DNA from: Leucogyrophana mollusca
Lineage: Eukaryota; Basidiomycota; Agaricomycetes; Boletales
DNA: 64,000 nucleotides
Assembly (NCBI GenBank): GCA_021014945.1
Contig: MU266343.1
Span: 163,399 to 227,398, forward strand
Direction of reading: 5' to 3'
Shown here: positions 1 to 12,099 of the stretch, piece after piece
Position numbering within the stretch: position 1 is the first letter of the stretch
How the letters are laid out: every line of letters starts with the position of its first letter
Made by a program: the position numbers and the translations under genes
The notes under the pieces: model-generated
What the model was told of the DNA's origin: nothing
What the model saw: only the letters and a program-made list of their open reading frames with translations
Databases searched by the model: none

Positions 1-239
1 TTCATAAAGTGTTTGAACAGCGTCAAAGGACTCCCGATTTTACCGGGACTCGGGAATTCTTCCCCTGACCAAGACTGTAGGCAAAGGTCGTGGGCTTGCG
101 CAATCGAACGGCAAGCCTACTGGATACTACGTGTACTGACCTGCGTATAGTGGCCGTGGTGGACAAGCCGGTCGACTGCGGATCACCTTGACATATGATT
201 TCATCTATGCCGAAGACTTACCCAGCTATACCCGCATCC

Positions 240-246
240 TATATAT
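240..246 (+). promoter_or_regulatory. TATA-like element of the P450 gene
   Basis: A TATATAC stretch lies about 65 bases before the P450 start codon, a reasonable position for a fungal core promoter. It is assigned on sequence and position only; nothing shows the actual transcription start. Confidence 0.35.
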
Positions 247-309
247 ACTGCACGTATTGTTGCATGGGAGATCATAGTATAATCCCGTTTTCTCGTCGCT
301 CACGCCTTC

Positions 310-2732
310 ATGTTCCAAAAGCTTGCACTCTCGGCGTCTCTGGCGCTGCTTGGATTCGGTCTTTGGAAAGTCGGTAAACTCGCTGTTCATCGGATCACGT
401 CTCCGCTTCGTAACATCCGGGGCCCAAAAAGCACTAGTTGGCTTTATGGAAACATGAAGGATATATTCGAGGCTGTAAGAGCAAGCCTCTATCCCGCCGT
501 TCATATGACACTCATTCATCCCGCAGGAGAACTCAGTCTTGCACGAGCAATGGGTTAAAGAATATGGCCCAACGCTCAAATACCAAGGGTTTCTCAACGT
601 GAGTTATTGATCGTCCAGAGCTAACGATATCTGACTTCGAGGTCGAATATGCAGATAGATCGTCTGTTCACAATGGACCTTCGAGCGCTGAACCATGTCC
701 TCACGCATAGTAACGATTACCAGAAGCCAGAGCAGGTCAGGTATAATCTGTCTCAGATCCTTGGAGAAGGTGCGGCTCTCTGTCTTCGTATCTTCTGGTG
801 CTTATCGCGTTTTTCCAGGTGTTTTGTTTGTTGAAGGTGGGTCTAATCGGAGCTCTCGGCTTGCGGTATATTGAAAATTGACATGAGCTGTGTAGGCGCC
901 CAACATAGACAGCAGGTGTGCATTCAAAATCCGTTGCTATTGTAGTTTACTGACTTAAAGAACGGAACAGAGGAGAATTATGGTAAAGATCAACTCAAAC
1001 AACGTACACATACCGACTGACACGTCGCATCAGAATCCTGCTTTCGGTCCTGCTCAGATTCGCGGGCTGACAGAGGTATTCTTGGCTAAATCGATCAAGG
1101 TACCCTGTGGACTTTTCTAATGATACGCTCTCTTACCTCTATCTCGATGCTTGTGTAGCTCCGGGATGTCCTGATGTCGGTAAGCAAAGATGAGTCGGGA
1201 AATGCAAAGCGCACCGACATCATGGCCTGGCTGAGTAGAATGACTTTGGATGTAATCGGGCTTGCTGGTACGTGTTTGGGCCCATGGATACGCCCAAGCT
1301 CCTGCTGATTTTCATACGCGTAGGATTTAACTACGAGTTTAACGCGCTCGATGCCAACGACAAGCAGAATGAGCTTAACGAGGCTTTTTCGACGATGTTC
1401 TCAGCTGGTCGGGACGCGAGCGTACTGCCCATGCTCCAAGGATGGATCCCTCCTCTCAGGGCAATTGTAAGTCGATCATATATGTGTGCACCGAAGCTCA
1501 TTGACGTGTCGCCTCACTGTTTCCCTTTGCAGCCGACAGATCGTGGTAGGAAGATTGGCGTCGCGCAGAAGACGATGGGGCGTATCGGGCGCGAACTGTT
1601 ACGGGACGCGAAAGCTGCTGTCATGGCCTCCCAAGGCGACGGAAAGAATGGCGTCATCGAAAAGAGCAGCATGCAGGGACGGGACTTACTCACTCTTCTT
1701 GTCCGAGCCAACATGGCGACCGATATACCGGATAGTCAAAAGCTGTCTGACGAGGATGTCCTAGCTCGTATGTTTTTCAAATTCTGGTCTTTTTTTTATC
1801 TCACTACGGACCTCTGTACAGAGGTACCCACGTTTTTGGTCGCTGGTCATGAGACAACGAGGTATGTATGTCATGTTGTTTGTCTCCAGTGTCTTGTTGA
1901 CCACAAGATAGCACGGCCACGACATGGGCACTGTTTTCACTTACCCAGAGACCTGAGGTTCAGACCAAGCTTCGCGAGGAACTGTTCACATTAGAAACCG
2001 AGACACCCTCGATGGACGAACTATCTTCACTTCCTTATCTCGACGCCGTCGTACGTGAGACTCTGCGTGTCCATGCTCCGGTGCCCAGTACAGTCCGAAT
2101 TGCGATGAAAGACGACGTCCTACCACTGGATACACCTTTCACAGACAAAAAGGGGAGAGTCCAGACTGGTATCAAGTAAGTTTATTGTCCGTGTTGGTGG
2201 CAATAATATCTTACCTGGATCGTCTGTACCTCAAGAGTCAACAAAGGTGATCCGATCTTCATACCCATCCTCGCTATCAATAGATCCGAGGCACTATGGG
2301 GTCCCGACGCCGCAGAGTTCAAGTGAGACCAAGATCAAGTCTTTTCTTCCAACCTCGCTAACAAATCCTGATGGGCACTAGACCAGAGCGCTGGGAGTCT
2401 ATCCCCGACTCTGCCTCTCATATTCCGGGAGTGTGGGGACACCTACTTACTTTCCTCGGCGGTCCTCGTGCATGCATCGGTTATCGTTTCTCTCTTATCG
2501 AGTAAGCACGCCTACCCCGCAAACAAACGCACACTAATCACATCGACCTGCGCTGTTTGATAGAATGAAAGCCTTGCTCTTCACGCTTGTTCGCGCTTTC
2601 GAATTTGAGCTCGCCGTTCCGGGGAGCGACATTGGCAAGAAGTCGGTCATTGTTCAACGTCCCTTTGTACGCAGCGAGCCCGACAGCAGAAGCCAGATGC
2701 CGCTCTTAATCAAGCCCTTCCAAAGGACCTAA
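310..2732 (+). CDS. Cytochrome P450 monooxygenase
   Basis: A membrane-anchored, haem-thiolate monooxygenase, expected at the endoplasmic reticulum and dependent on a P450 reductase. The N-terminus has one hydrophobic anchor ([14 protein letters not shown]) followed by the loop LRNIRGPKS. The I-helix oxygen-binding motif FLVAGHETT is near 1840, the K-helix ExxR motif ([10 protein letters not shown]) near 2055, and the haem-binding loop [17 protein letters not shown] with its cysteine ligand near 2455-2505. All key motifs are present, so the gene looks intact. It is broken by many short introns; the first exon ends at IFEA and resumes at ENSVLHEQW. The start is the first ATG in frame with the anchor. 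The stop at 2730-2732 faces the DUF3684 stop 173 bases away (convergent pair). The family resembles large basidiomycete P450 clans; the substrate cannot be inferred. No biosynthetic cluster partners are adjacent. Confidence 0.92.
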
Positions 2733-2905
2733 GTTTATCCATCACTGTCTGAAGGATTTGGACTAGATGTGTATATTTATTACTTATTGCAGTCAGACAT
2801 GTATGAACCAATTGCAAGTTAGTTGTATCGGTATTGTAAATCCAGTGATGCATAATAGTCCTTCGAAAGGGATTCGTATCTAATGGTTCTCGTGTCTAAA
2901 GCGTG

Positions 2906-5900
2906 TCATGGGTTATCAGCCAGAAGTCTACTTAAAGATGATATGTGGGCCTCGCAGAGGGCAGAGAAGTAGAACTCGTGTTCAGAGTTGTGTGGTTGTA
3001 CCAAGTTGTGTGCGATCTCGTGCGCTAGGGTGAAATACCTGGGGAAGAGGCATCAGATTCAGAAGTAAAGAGAGGTCTTCGCCGTTCCTACCATGATGTG
3101 AATGCCTGAGAAACTTCACCCTTCTGAACATCAGCATCGTCTATGATTCATATAGCGTCAGGATTGAAGTGAGGGCCAAAGCACTGGGTAAGACGTACGC
3201 CATGCCTCAAAGTAACGCAGGTTGAGAAATATGCTCCCATTCCTGTTGAAAGCGATTAAACCCCCTCCCATGTCGTAGAAAACATGCAAAGCCTCCGATG
3301 GAAGTTTATACGCATCACTCAGCCGGGTTATGATATGGATGAAACGGGCAAGCGGGTCTCGTTTGCGTGTCAGCATAGTGCTTGGTTCTGGAACGTCTGA
3401 AGTTTCCTATAATCAGCGTGATTAATTAGAACAAACACACATAGTGTACCTCGAGTGACGAATAGTTTCATTGTACCCATTTGCCCTAGAAAGGGTTAGC
3501 TGGGTTTGGGCGCGACGGATGTGCAGCTAGCTTACCGACAAGATCAAGGTCACCAACATGACCACTGATGTCGCAGTAACCGTCGTTCAGGGACTCCTTG
3601 ATCATTTCCATCTCGCGTCTGTTGTGGACCAGATTTCCCTGTTCGGGCTTGCAAGCATTGATCGCCATCGCCACATTGGCGCCTTCATGGGTAGACGTCA
3701 ATAATGGGCCAGTGCCACAAGAAAGAAAACACACGAATATTGTTGAGAGGGGTGACCACTGGAGTTCGCGTGTCAGGAGAGCGTGACGAGTTCCTACCAG
3801 TTTTCTGGATGTTACTTGTCGAGCCTTGACGGGAGTCCGGGTGGGTGTTAATGGGATTGGGATGATTACCATGCCCAGTAAGTTTGCGCTTCCATGTTTG
3901 CAGAGAGTTAACCACTGTCGAAGGCGATCTCGCTGGCGGTATGTCATTAGGTATGTGTTCAAGCTGCGTGGGCGACGACGACCTCGGTATAATTGGCGGG
4001 GCTGCAGTCGCATCTTCCTCGTTTACCCAGTCCCCGGGGATGTTATGACGTGATGGAGTTTTGGGGCGATGGAGAAGATTTCCTACTCGAGCTCCTACGC
4101 CTGTAGTAGGGGACGGGGCCCGAATCAGGGCGGAGTTTTCAGCATCGTGTCTCTTTGCTTCTTCCGCCACTTGTCGGTCATGCTGTTGCTGCCGAAGGAT
4201 TTTGTCGACTGATGGTCGCTGTCAGCAGAGTTATCGTTGCGGTTAATGACAACATACTATTATATCCTCTCCGTTTCAAGGCCCTGAGGTCTGTGGAGAG
4301 AATGGTCATAAAGAGGAGGGCATCATTCACTTTGACCGACTCGAACAAGAAACGACATAACGAGGTTGCGACCCTGTCCCAAAATTATAAGATTGTTGAA
4401 TATAAATTTGACATTCACTTACTCGTACATGTCGACCTGACCGTTACCCGCAAGCCACAGTTCAATCGGACCGTGACCACGCCTCTTAGCTGCGGCTGAA
4501 GCATCTTGGCTTCGAGTCAGATTGGCGTCGTCGAACTCAAGAGACTTGACCACTGTAAGTTTACCGAACGTCTTGACTTTAAAGTTCTGCTCGTTGGTAA
4601 GCCAGCCGAGAGAGACGCGTGTTCGGGCATGAGTATGTTCGTGAAGAAAAAGCGGGAGCCGTTCCAGTACAAGGGAGCGAACATCGGTAGCGGTTTTCGA
4701 GTTTTTGATCTCCGAGGTCGTCTTGTAGTCTTCTCGGATGATGTTGCTTAAGCGCCTCGATCCCAGTGAGGCATAGAAGTCTACGTGCATCATCAAGCAA
4801 GCATGTCACACCAGATACATCACTGACGCTCACTTTCTAACAGGTCCTCTTGGGGTGCGGCGAAAATTGAATCCCCAAATAGTTGATAACCGTTTGTGTC
4901 GTCGGCTATTACGATGTCCTGGGGCTTGCGCAAATCATATTGCAATTCCCACTCGTCTTCGTCCCACTCCGAGCTTTTGCGCGCGCCGCTTTTATCCGAG
5001 CGTTGCCTCCGTATTCCCAGCAGGACCGGGGAAGCTTTGAGACGACTGAGGGTCGCCGATGAGATGAGGCGACCATTAACGGCGAGATTTCGCAGTTCAA
5101 CCAAGAAACTGAGGGGGATTATCAATAGGATCAAGAACATTCACCTCGGCAATGCCTTACTCACTTTTCACGTCCACCCGCAAGTTCATAAAATTTCCGT
5201 GGACCACTAATCAATATGCCGGCGACTTCTTCTACGGAGGGCTCATGCTTGGAGCCGCATGCACTGAGGAAGCGATTCGCGGCGAGTCCAAAATCCACGA
5301 AGACGAAGAGTTTTGAGTGGAACTGGCCTTTCGAAGCCGCTCCCAGATAACATTGGCTGGGCGAAAGCCATCGGTGGGAGGGCTTCTTGTCAGTTTCCGG
5401 CCCCCTCGAAGGCACAAAAGGAAGCTTTGATAAGACTGATAGTTGCGGTGACGAGAAGTCTACAAGGGTTGAGTTCTTGCTTTCGGTGAAGTGGTGAGAC
5501 GCCTTACCTGCCACATGCCCAGCCAGTGTTTCGAAGCATTGCCGAGCAGCGTTTTCGTCCTTGGGTGGGTTCTTCTCCAGCAGGGAGACTAACATAAACG
5601 AAGGTGGATGGGTTCTCAAACCCAGTTTTGTTATCGCGACGTCGCGGAAAGCAGGCTGCACGACTGGAAACCCGAGCGAAGCCCATTCAGGGTCCGCAAA
5701 CACCTTTTCGCGAAATCAGAGGAAGTATCTCAGATCCAATTCTTTCGCTGACCTCTTTCAGAGTGCCCATGCGAGCGATTGAACCTTCTAGAGCTGGGAT
5801 GAAGGCCACATCGGCGACCTGCTCGGGAACGTAATCAGGATATCGAGAGCCGAGATTATCGACCAGATACTTGAATGCGAGGTTTCGAATATCAGTGTCC

Positions 5901-8900
5901 GAGCTAGCACATAGCTTGATAAGGACGTCAAGCGGCGGATAGCGGCGCAAACCAAGCCGGTAGAGAAATTTCGCTGCACCGAATTGGTCAGAGTGTTGGA
6001 AAGGTGCATCGCGTGAATGGACGCACCTTCTTCAGAAGTACCCTTCCACTTGGTCTTCTCCCCCCAGTCAATGATCGGCAAACCCAGAGCACGCAGAATA
6101 TGGTTTGGTTCGTAGAGTTCGCAAGCTCGGTATCGAGGCTTCTTTATAGGGGTGCTATTGGTTCCAATTTCCTTCGGAAATGCTGCAGTGGATTGCAGCC
6201 TAGTAATCTCGTCAGAAGTTAGTGTGCTCTGCACCGAGACCAGGTAGGTCGTAAGGTCTAAGATTGTCCAGTCTCCCGTTTTAACCATCCTAAACTGTGT
6301 CAAAAAAAATGACTTGAGTAAGGATGGCCGCACATACCTGTCAAATACGATCTGAAGTTCTACATGTTTACGGACGCCAAGCGCAGCAAGGACTTTCTCC
6401 GTAGGTGCTTTAATGGGTCCAGAGGAAAGGGTGACCACAGGCAAGTCGTTGAATATATCCGCACTTGCAAAGTATGATTCCCGGGGTATCTTCAGACCTG
6501 ATGAGGTGGGAATGCAACTCTTATCGGCGAGAATTGTTGAGATCGAATTTCGGGCTTCTAGAGAAAGAGAAGGCCAGGCACGTGCAAGGACATTCAGGAC
6601 ACGCTCTGCCCACGGCGCAGAACGGGTGAGACTATGCTCAACGTCATCGTCATCCATCAACACAACGGGTGACGAAATATGTTGGATCCAATCCACGATT
6701 GAAAATTCCCTCCATCTAAAAGAATAGAGCTGGTCGGGATCGAAATGCCGAGTGACGCTCAAAGGCATCAGGGAGTCAGGCAGCGGACCATCCCAGGGTA
6801 TTAACGAACCCATGTGCCTGAGATTGATGAATGACTGGACGGAGGCGAGCGGTAACACCTTGGCATCGGCACCGGGAGCTCCAAAGGTCAGGACTGCGGC
6901 ATTAAGGAGTTCGGCGCGTATCGTAGGCAGCTGCAGGTTGCTGCCTTGTGGCGTCAACCCGGTCCACCATTTTAAGCAAGCAACAAGCTCTTCCTCATTC
7001 AGCGGCCGAGCTCGCAGCTCCGAGAGAACGTCCAAGAATGTAATATCCTTGATCATGCCCTTGCTCTGCAATGACGTGACCATAAGTGGCACCTCCGAGA
7101 AGACGCTCTCGGGAAGCACTGGGAGTTGTTTGAGGAACAGCGCGAACATAGGATCCGGCGCGCGCACTGAGACAGCATCTTGCACACCGGCTGTCGACAA
7201 TACGCTAAAAGGGTGCTGTGTAGCACAAGCAAAGAAAGCGGCCTCGAGCAAACGGGCTACATCCGAGGACGGGGTGGACGGGTGGAAAGTGAAGAACTTC
7301 AGAACGTGCAAGAAACGGCCGCGCAACCATGCTTTCAGTTCCTCGCCAGGCTGGAAGTCGGGAGAACCTGAAGACTTCGAGGCGCCCTCCCAAAGAGCTC
7401 GAATGTTAGCGAGCTCCATCTCGTATGCAGTACGGGCAAGAAATCCGCCGACATAGAGCAGTTCCCGGTTCCACACTGTGGAATGTTATATAAATGGGAC
7501 CACTGGCACTGAAGAAAGCTTACCAGCCACGTTTCGATCGCTAAACCAAAGGACGAGTTCAGAAAACCAGCAAGAAACCCTCGGAAGAAAAACTCACACC
7601 AGGTCTATGGACTCGCGCTCTACTGTTGGAATGAAACGGGAGGCCATGTGACCACCAATGCCCGTCGTCTGACCGGTGGCGTGACCCTGGTGATTGCTCA
7701 TTATCCGGATGTCACGGAACAATAAACCAAAAGCTCACAATGAAGACACGAGCAGTGCCCAATCTACATAATCGTTGTAAGCGGGGGTATAAAAAGGGGG
7801 CTACTCAGCACACTTACCCATTCAAATCGGCCCGAAGTCCTTGAAAAACACTGCCGCTCGACAAAGGCTGCTTCTTCTCCTCTAGCACACTGTTATCGTA
7901 CTCATCTTTACCGGTCTACGATGGGGGGTCAGGCGTCAGCGACAGATATTCGAGGTAAAGCACGAACATATATAAGACTGTAGCTCAGTTGTTGAGGTGG
8001 ATTCTTCTTCGTCGAACGATGTAATTCTGAGATCATCTTCCTGTCTAGTCGAACATCTACGTCTGCAGAGAACACAGTGAGAGTAACACTGGACTGATAG
8101 ACTTCCATGGGATCCGCCTTCTCCTCAGGAGGTGGCGGAGGTGGGGTGACTGGCCGCTGTGGAGTGGCGTTGCCTGTGAGAGTGGAAAAAAGCGAGGAGA
8201 AGAAGCCACCGCTCTGTGATGCAGCAGGTTTAGCTGGCTTGGCCATGATGATGACCGCAGGCTTCTCGGTGCCCAAGGAATAGACCGCATGGATCACTTC
8301 CGCTTTGATTCGAATCGCTGGGCCACATGGTCAGTATAATCAAACACAAACGCAGCGCAAGGCTTACGCGCAGATTTCACAGCTTTGACATTCATCATGC
8401 CCAATCCACTCGAAGCCTTCAGGCCCCTCAACAAACCCATGTCATTCGTTGCGCCAGTGGATTTCGTGAGCCGCGCAAGACGGCGGTCATCGAAAAACAC
8501 TGTGATGTCCGTGAGATAGGTCATGAAGGTGATTGAAGACGCTAGAAAGCGCGTAAAGTCGAATGCTTGAGGGATCGGGGCTGACTCCCGAAGAGTCATT
8601 TCGAACGACGTCCAGGGGTCTATGGTGTCTTTCGAGGGTAAGTCGCCGCGCCTGACGTTGAGCTTCGGCGAAGGATAAGGAGCAGAGCAATCGCAGCGAA
8701 GTGCTCACTTACCTGATCCCTCTTATCCTTCCAATAAAACTGCATCCCGTGACCTAGATAAAGAGTGAGAGTTAGCTCGAGCGTTTGTGAAGGGGTACGC
8801 ACCTCCAGATTTTACGAATGGTTCCTCGGTCACAGAAAATAGACTGTAAAAGCCTAGAGCCCACCCCCGTTAGCAGACCAGAGATGTAGAATTAGGACAT

Positions 8901-9509
8901 CCCACATACCAACCCCGAATGCGCCTATCTTTTCTTCGTCAGGGTTACCTTCCGCTACAGATCTTTGTGAGAAAGACAAGAAATGGCGCGAGGGGTGAAC
9001 CCACCAATTTTTCGCAAACGACTCCAGTCTTCGTCTCTGAAGGCGATCCCGTTATTGCAGAAAGTCCATTGCGTAACCTAGGCCAATATTAGAACCGCGG
9101 CGAGTGTCAGAGCAACAGCAGCATGGCGAACATGAGTGGTCTTCAAGTCCGGGAACTTATCCTGTCCCTGACTGCTGTCGTCTTGTGCAACCTTTCCGCC
9201 CTTCGTTCGGAGGTACTGCTCCGTCTCAAACCGGATTTCGACCGCAGTCGACTGAGCGTCGTCCGAATTCTGAAGTAACTCTCTGAATACTGTAGGAAAT
9301 GGTGGTTTCACATCATTTTGGTAGCGCCAGTGAGCTTTTCCATACCAGTAAACTCCCCGGAATAACGTGCCAGGACTTTGTCTATCAAAGCTCGCTGGTT
9401 CACCTCTACCGATTCATCGTACCCACTCTCCCACTGCCCAGTTGGAATATGAGACGAGAAGCATGGGCAAGGGCTCGTGACTCACCAACGCAGCTCTGTC
9501 ATGGGGCAT
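2906..9509 (-). CDS. DUF3684 giant protein (sacsin/NOV-like ATPase domain)
   Basis: A fungal-specific giant, about 6.6 kb of multi-exon gene. At the N-terminus VNQRALIDKVLARYSGEFT is followed after an intron by VFRELLQNSDDA, the Hsp90/histidine-kinase-type ATPase signature shared with sacsin and NO VEIN; E and N of this box contact Mg-ATP in the family. Later exons contain HGMQFYWKDKRDQ (near 8740), the conserved GHATGQTTGIGGHMASRF (near 7680) and a long helical region (5788-7476). The C-terminus carries AHEIAHNLVQPHNSEHEF (near 2960-3030), an HExxH zinc-peptidase-like motif. The last residues are LLADNP before the TGA. I start it at the ATG that gives MPHDRAAL, whose exon splices into WESGYDESVEV; an alternative start fuses the ORF at 9546-9943. 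The function of the family is not established; a chaperone-like role is an inference from the ATPase fold. Confidence 0.88.
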
Positions 9510-9545
9510 CGACGAGGGTTTGGGTTGTTTCGAGTTATTCCGCTG

Positions 9546-9943
9546 TCACCGATCACAAGTTCTGCCTGGGCGTTGGACAACAACCCCAAATTTTCGCGTC
9601 GTGTCAGTGCGTAGTTTCGTTAAGAATTCGCCGGTGGATAACCTGAATGTGTTGGGTTCGAACGGGTTCAGAGCAAGGGCAACAGCAGACGTTGCTGCTG
9701 CGAAATCAGGGTCGGGATTTGGGTGAGGCGCCAGCGCGGTTCTAATCTTAGCAAAAGTGCCCTGCAAAGTGCTGTGCTGCACGAGTGCTCCGGGCGGTGC
9801 CAAGGAAGAGTCGAGCTCGATAATTTGAAGAGACGAACCAAGGAGTGGATGTTCGATCTTGAGGCAAAGGGTTCAGTTCTTTGATGCGTGACAAGGTTTA
9901 CGCAATAACCGGAAGCGGTCAAAGAGTAGACGTCAGACCTCAT
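9546..9943 (-). CDS. Small ORF upstream of, or N-terminal extension of, the DUF3684 gene
   Basis: Two exons read cleanly: MRSDVYSLTASGYC (9902-9943), a 44-base intron (9858-9901, GTAAAC...CAAG), then IEHPLLGSSLQIIELDSSL onwards to a TGA at 9546, giving 117 residues. The composition is protein-like (for example FAKIRTALAPHPNPDPDF and EPNTFRLSTGEFLTKL). I do not recognise a family, signal peptide or membrane segment. The stop sits directly on a GT donor (CG|GTGA). If that donor is used, a 54-base intron joins this frame to the next exon as CDR|AALWESG, making the ORF the first part of the DUF3684 protein. If not, it is a separate short gene ending 36 bases before the DUF3684 start. Coding status fairly likely; independence uncertain. 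Confidence 0.5.
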
Positions 9944-9949
9944 GCTCAA

Positions 9950-10423
9950 GCTTCAAGCTTCAAGGACAAGGAAATATTCCAATGTAACTACCGGCGCCAG
10001 AATGAGTGCCGAACCGTGCCACATTTCAAACAAGTCTGACAAGACACAGTAGGTACGACACAACAAACCAATTAGTGGATACCACATAACACTAGTGCGA
10101 TAATGCATAGCCGTAAAACAAAGTGCGGATACGATGGTCCAGTGCAATGTTCGACGTGCGTAGATGAGTGCTAGTTCCAATGCTGGGTATTGATGCAGGT
10201 AGAGAAATCATGAGTGGGATAAAGGTACTGTGTGGATGTCGGTGATATGAACGAATGAACGGAGGACTGTTCCGCTTCTTCAAAATGAATCCATAATTTG
10301 TAGAAGGTGCGAACATAGAGGATGGTTGACGGAATGAAATGAACTGTCATGAGCGAGAGCAATATCGACCGAGATGGAGCGTTGAGCAATAATATCGCAT
10401 GAATTGTTACGTCCGAAGCACCG
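9950..10423. other. Intergenic stretch
   Basis: About 470 bases between the 3' end of the membrane-protein gene at 10424 and the upstream ORF at 9943. Only short overlapping frames are present, with no recognisable domain or splice-compatible exon chain. It presumably holds the 3' UTR of one gene and the promoter of the other. Confidence 0.5.
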
Positions 10424-11803
10424 TCAACGGTGTCCGGTTAATGCGACCGCGAACCATCCGTAGATGGCCATAAGGAAGCGGACCATCCACGCGGGGTCGG
10501 CTCCGATGCCCAACCCGGGGCGAAGCTGCATCGCCAGTGCTATATCCAACTCAGGCACCGCGTATCGGTAGGCGCGGCGACGGGGGTGCATGATCGCCTG
10601 TGAGGGCTTTTCAGCCGACTCATCGAAGTTGACAACCCCCAAGGAAGGGGAACCTGCAGCGCGGAGAGACCAGGCGGGGCGAGAAACCGAAGACGAGGAT
10701 ACATCACGCATCTCAACATGACTACAGTCGAGGCGTCCGGGTAGAGGCGAGGGAGGTGGGTGGACCGATATCGTGGGAAGCGGGGGGTCTGCATGTTGCT
10801 CGAGAGCATCAGTGACGTCGGCAGGCAGCTCGTAGACCGGGGGTAGAGGGCTGAGATCCAGGGCATCGTGGAACTTTTCGTCAGGATCCTCTTCCTCCCC
10901 TGCATCAGAACCGAATCCCAGGAGAATATGGGGTAACTTCCCATCTACAACGTGATCTGCGACCACACTGGTCCTGGAAAGTAGCGAACTGCGCTGCTCA
11001 ACGACCGAATCTTGTACCAAAGCAAGCTTCTCGGAAGCTCCGAAAGTAGGTGATGGCGCATCTCCAGAAAGTGTGCTTCGCTTCTCGAATCTAGGGAGCA
11101 GCTCCCAAGCATTCCTCGAAGCGAGGACCTGCGAGCGCAAGTGCTTCGCGATACACAGCCCGAGTGCAGTGCATCCAAGCACCAAAAGGGCAGCAATGCA
11201 GGACAATGCTAACACCAGCACAGGAGGTGATGGTACATGGACGACTGCATCATCGCCAGGGGACGAGGGCGTTTCGTCCTGTGGCAGGATGGCCGAGGCC
11301 TCTTCTACCGACTGCTCCCCAGGAACGAGGTCAGCTGCGGTGTCATCCCTCAGACCGTCATCAAGGTCGTTCAGACCGCCGAGCCACTTGCTTAGCAGCT
11401 TTTCCTCGTCGGTCTGGTCGGTTCCCGAATCCAGAGATACTGTCGCCTTAACGGAGCTAGCACCCAGCTGTGACAAAGCGTGATTTTGCTCATCGGTAGA
11501 TAGAACTCCTACACGAAGCCCGTCGCTTCCAAATACGCTCTGCCCTGAGATGCTATCACCGCGAGTAAGAACAGCGTCTACTTATTCGCCGAAATTAAAT
11601 CAAGCTTACCCCGTGCGTGATTGAAATACAGCCTGTACAGCGCTCTGGAGGTCAGAGGAGACGTGTGGTCTAAACCAGAGCACAATCAGTGTCGGAATGA
11701 TAAACTCTGCTATGCCGACCTACAGCTCAGTCTCGGGGAAGATTGGGCGGCTCGTCACGACCAGCGTAAGCAGGGACACGGACGCGAGTAGTGTGAGGGT
11801 CAT
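10424..11803 (-). CDS. Predicted single-pass type I membrane protein, function unknown
   Basis: Three exons (11724-11803, 11610-11669, 10424-11552) with introns of 54 and 57 bases give an uninterrupted 422-residue frame. It opens with a signal-peptide-like MTLTLLASVSLLTLVV, continues with an extracellular or lumenal part (SGQSVFGSDGLRVGVL, an acidic stretch around DDGLRDDTAADL), then one strong membrane segment (VLVLALSCIAALLVLGCTAL) followed by basic residues, and a roughly 230-residue acidic and Ser/Pro-rich cytoplasmic tail ending in ALTGHR. The topology is therefore N-out, C-in. I do not recognise the family. The start was chosen because the first exon supplies a signal peptide and splices in frame. 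The gene is head to head with the Spo7-like gene, 296 bases apart, so the promoter region may be shared. Confidence 0.7.
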
Positions 11804-12099
11804 TTGCAGCCTTGAGGAGAGACGTCAAGTAGCACTATTGATAGTGGTACTTACTGGCAGACACTCGACGATGTGGTGAAACACAAACACGCCTCAAGGC
11901 GAACACGCTGCAACTCAAGGCCCCATGCCGAACCAACAGCCGAATCCCGGTCTTCAACCCGAACACGTGGCCGCGCTACACCTAACCCTAACGCAGCACT
12001 AGTGCTTGCCTCGGGCAACTGCAACTGCAGCTCTGCAACCTTATACGCAGTCCTCTTCCTGGGTACCTCTGTGTGCCCTCCTCCGTTCCGTGGCGCTGG

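Noticed and set aside
5788..7456. Long plus-strand frames opposite the DUF3684 gene (up to 234 codons)
   Set aside because: They mirror the strongly coding minus strand and show no domains; antisense shadows.
11981..11992. Telomere-like repeat (two CCTAAC units)
   Set aside because: Only two units inside an intergenic region between two active-looking genes; too short to be a telomere remnant.
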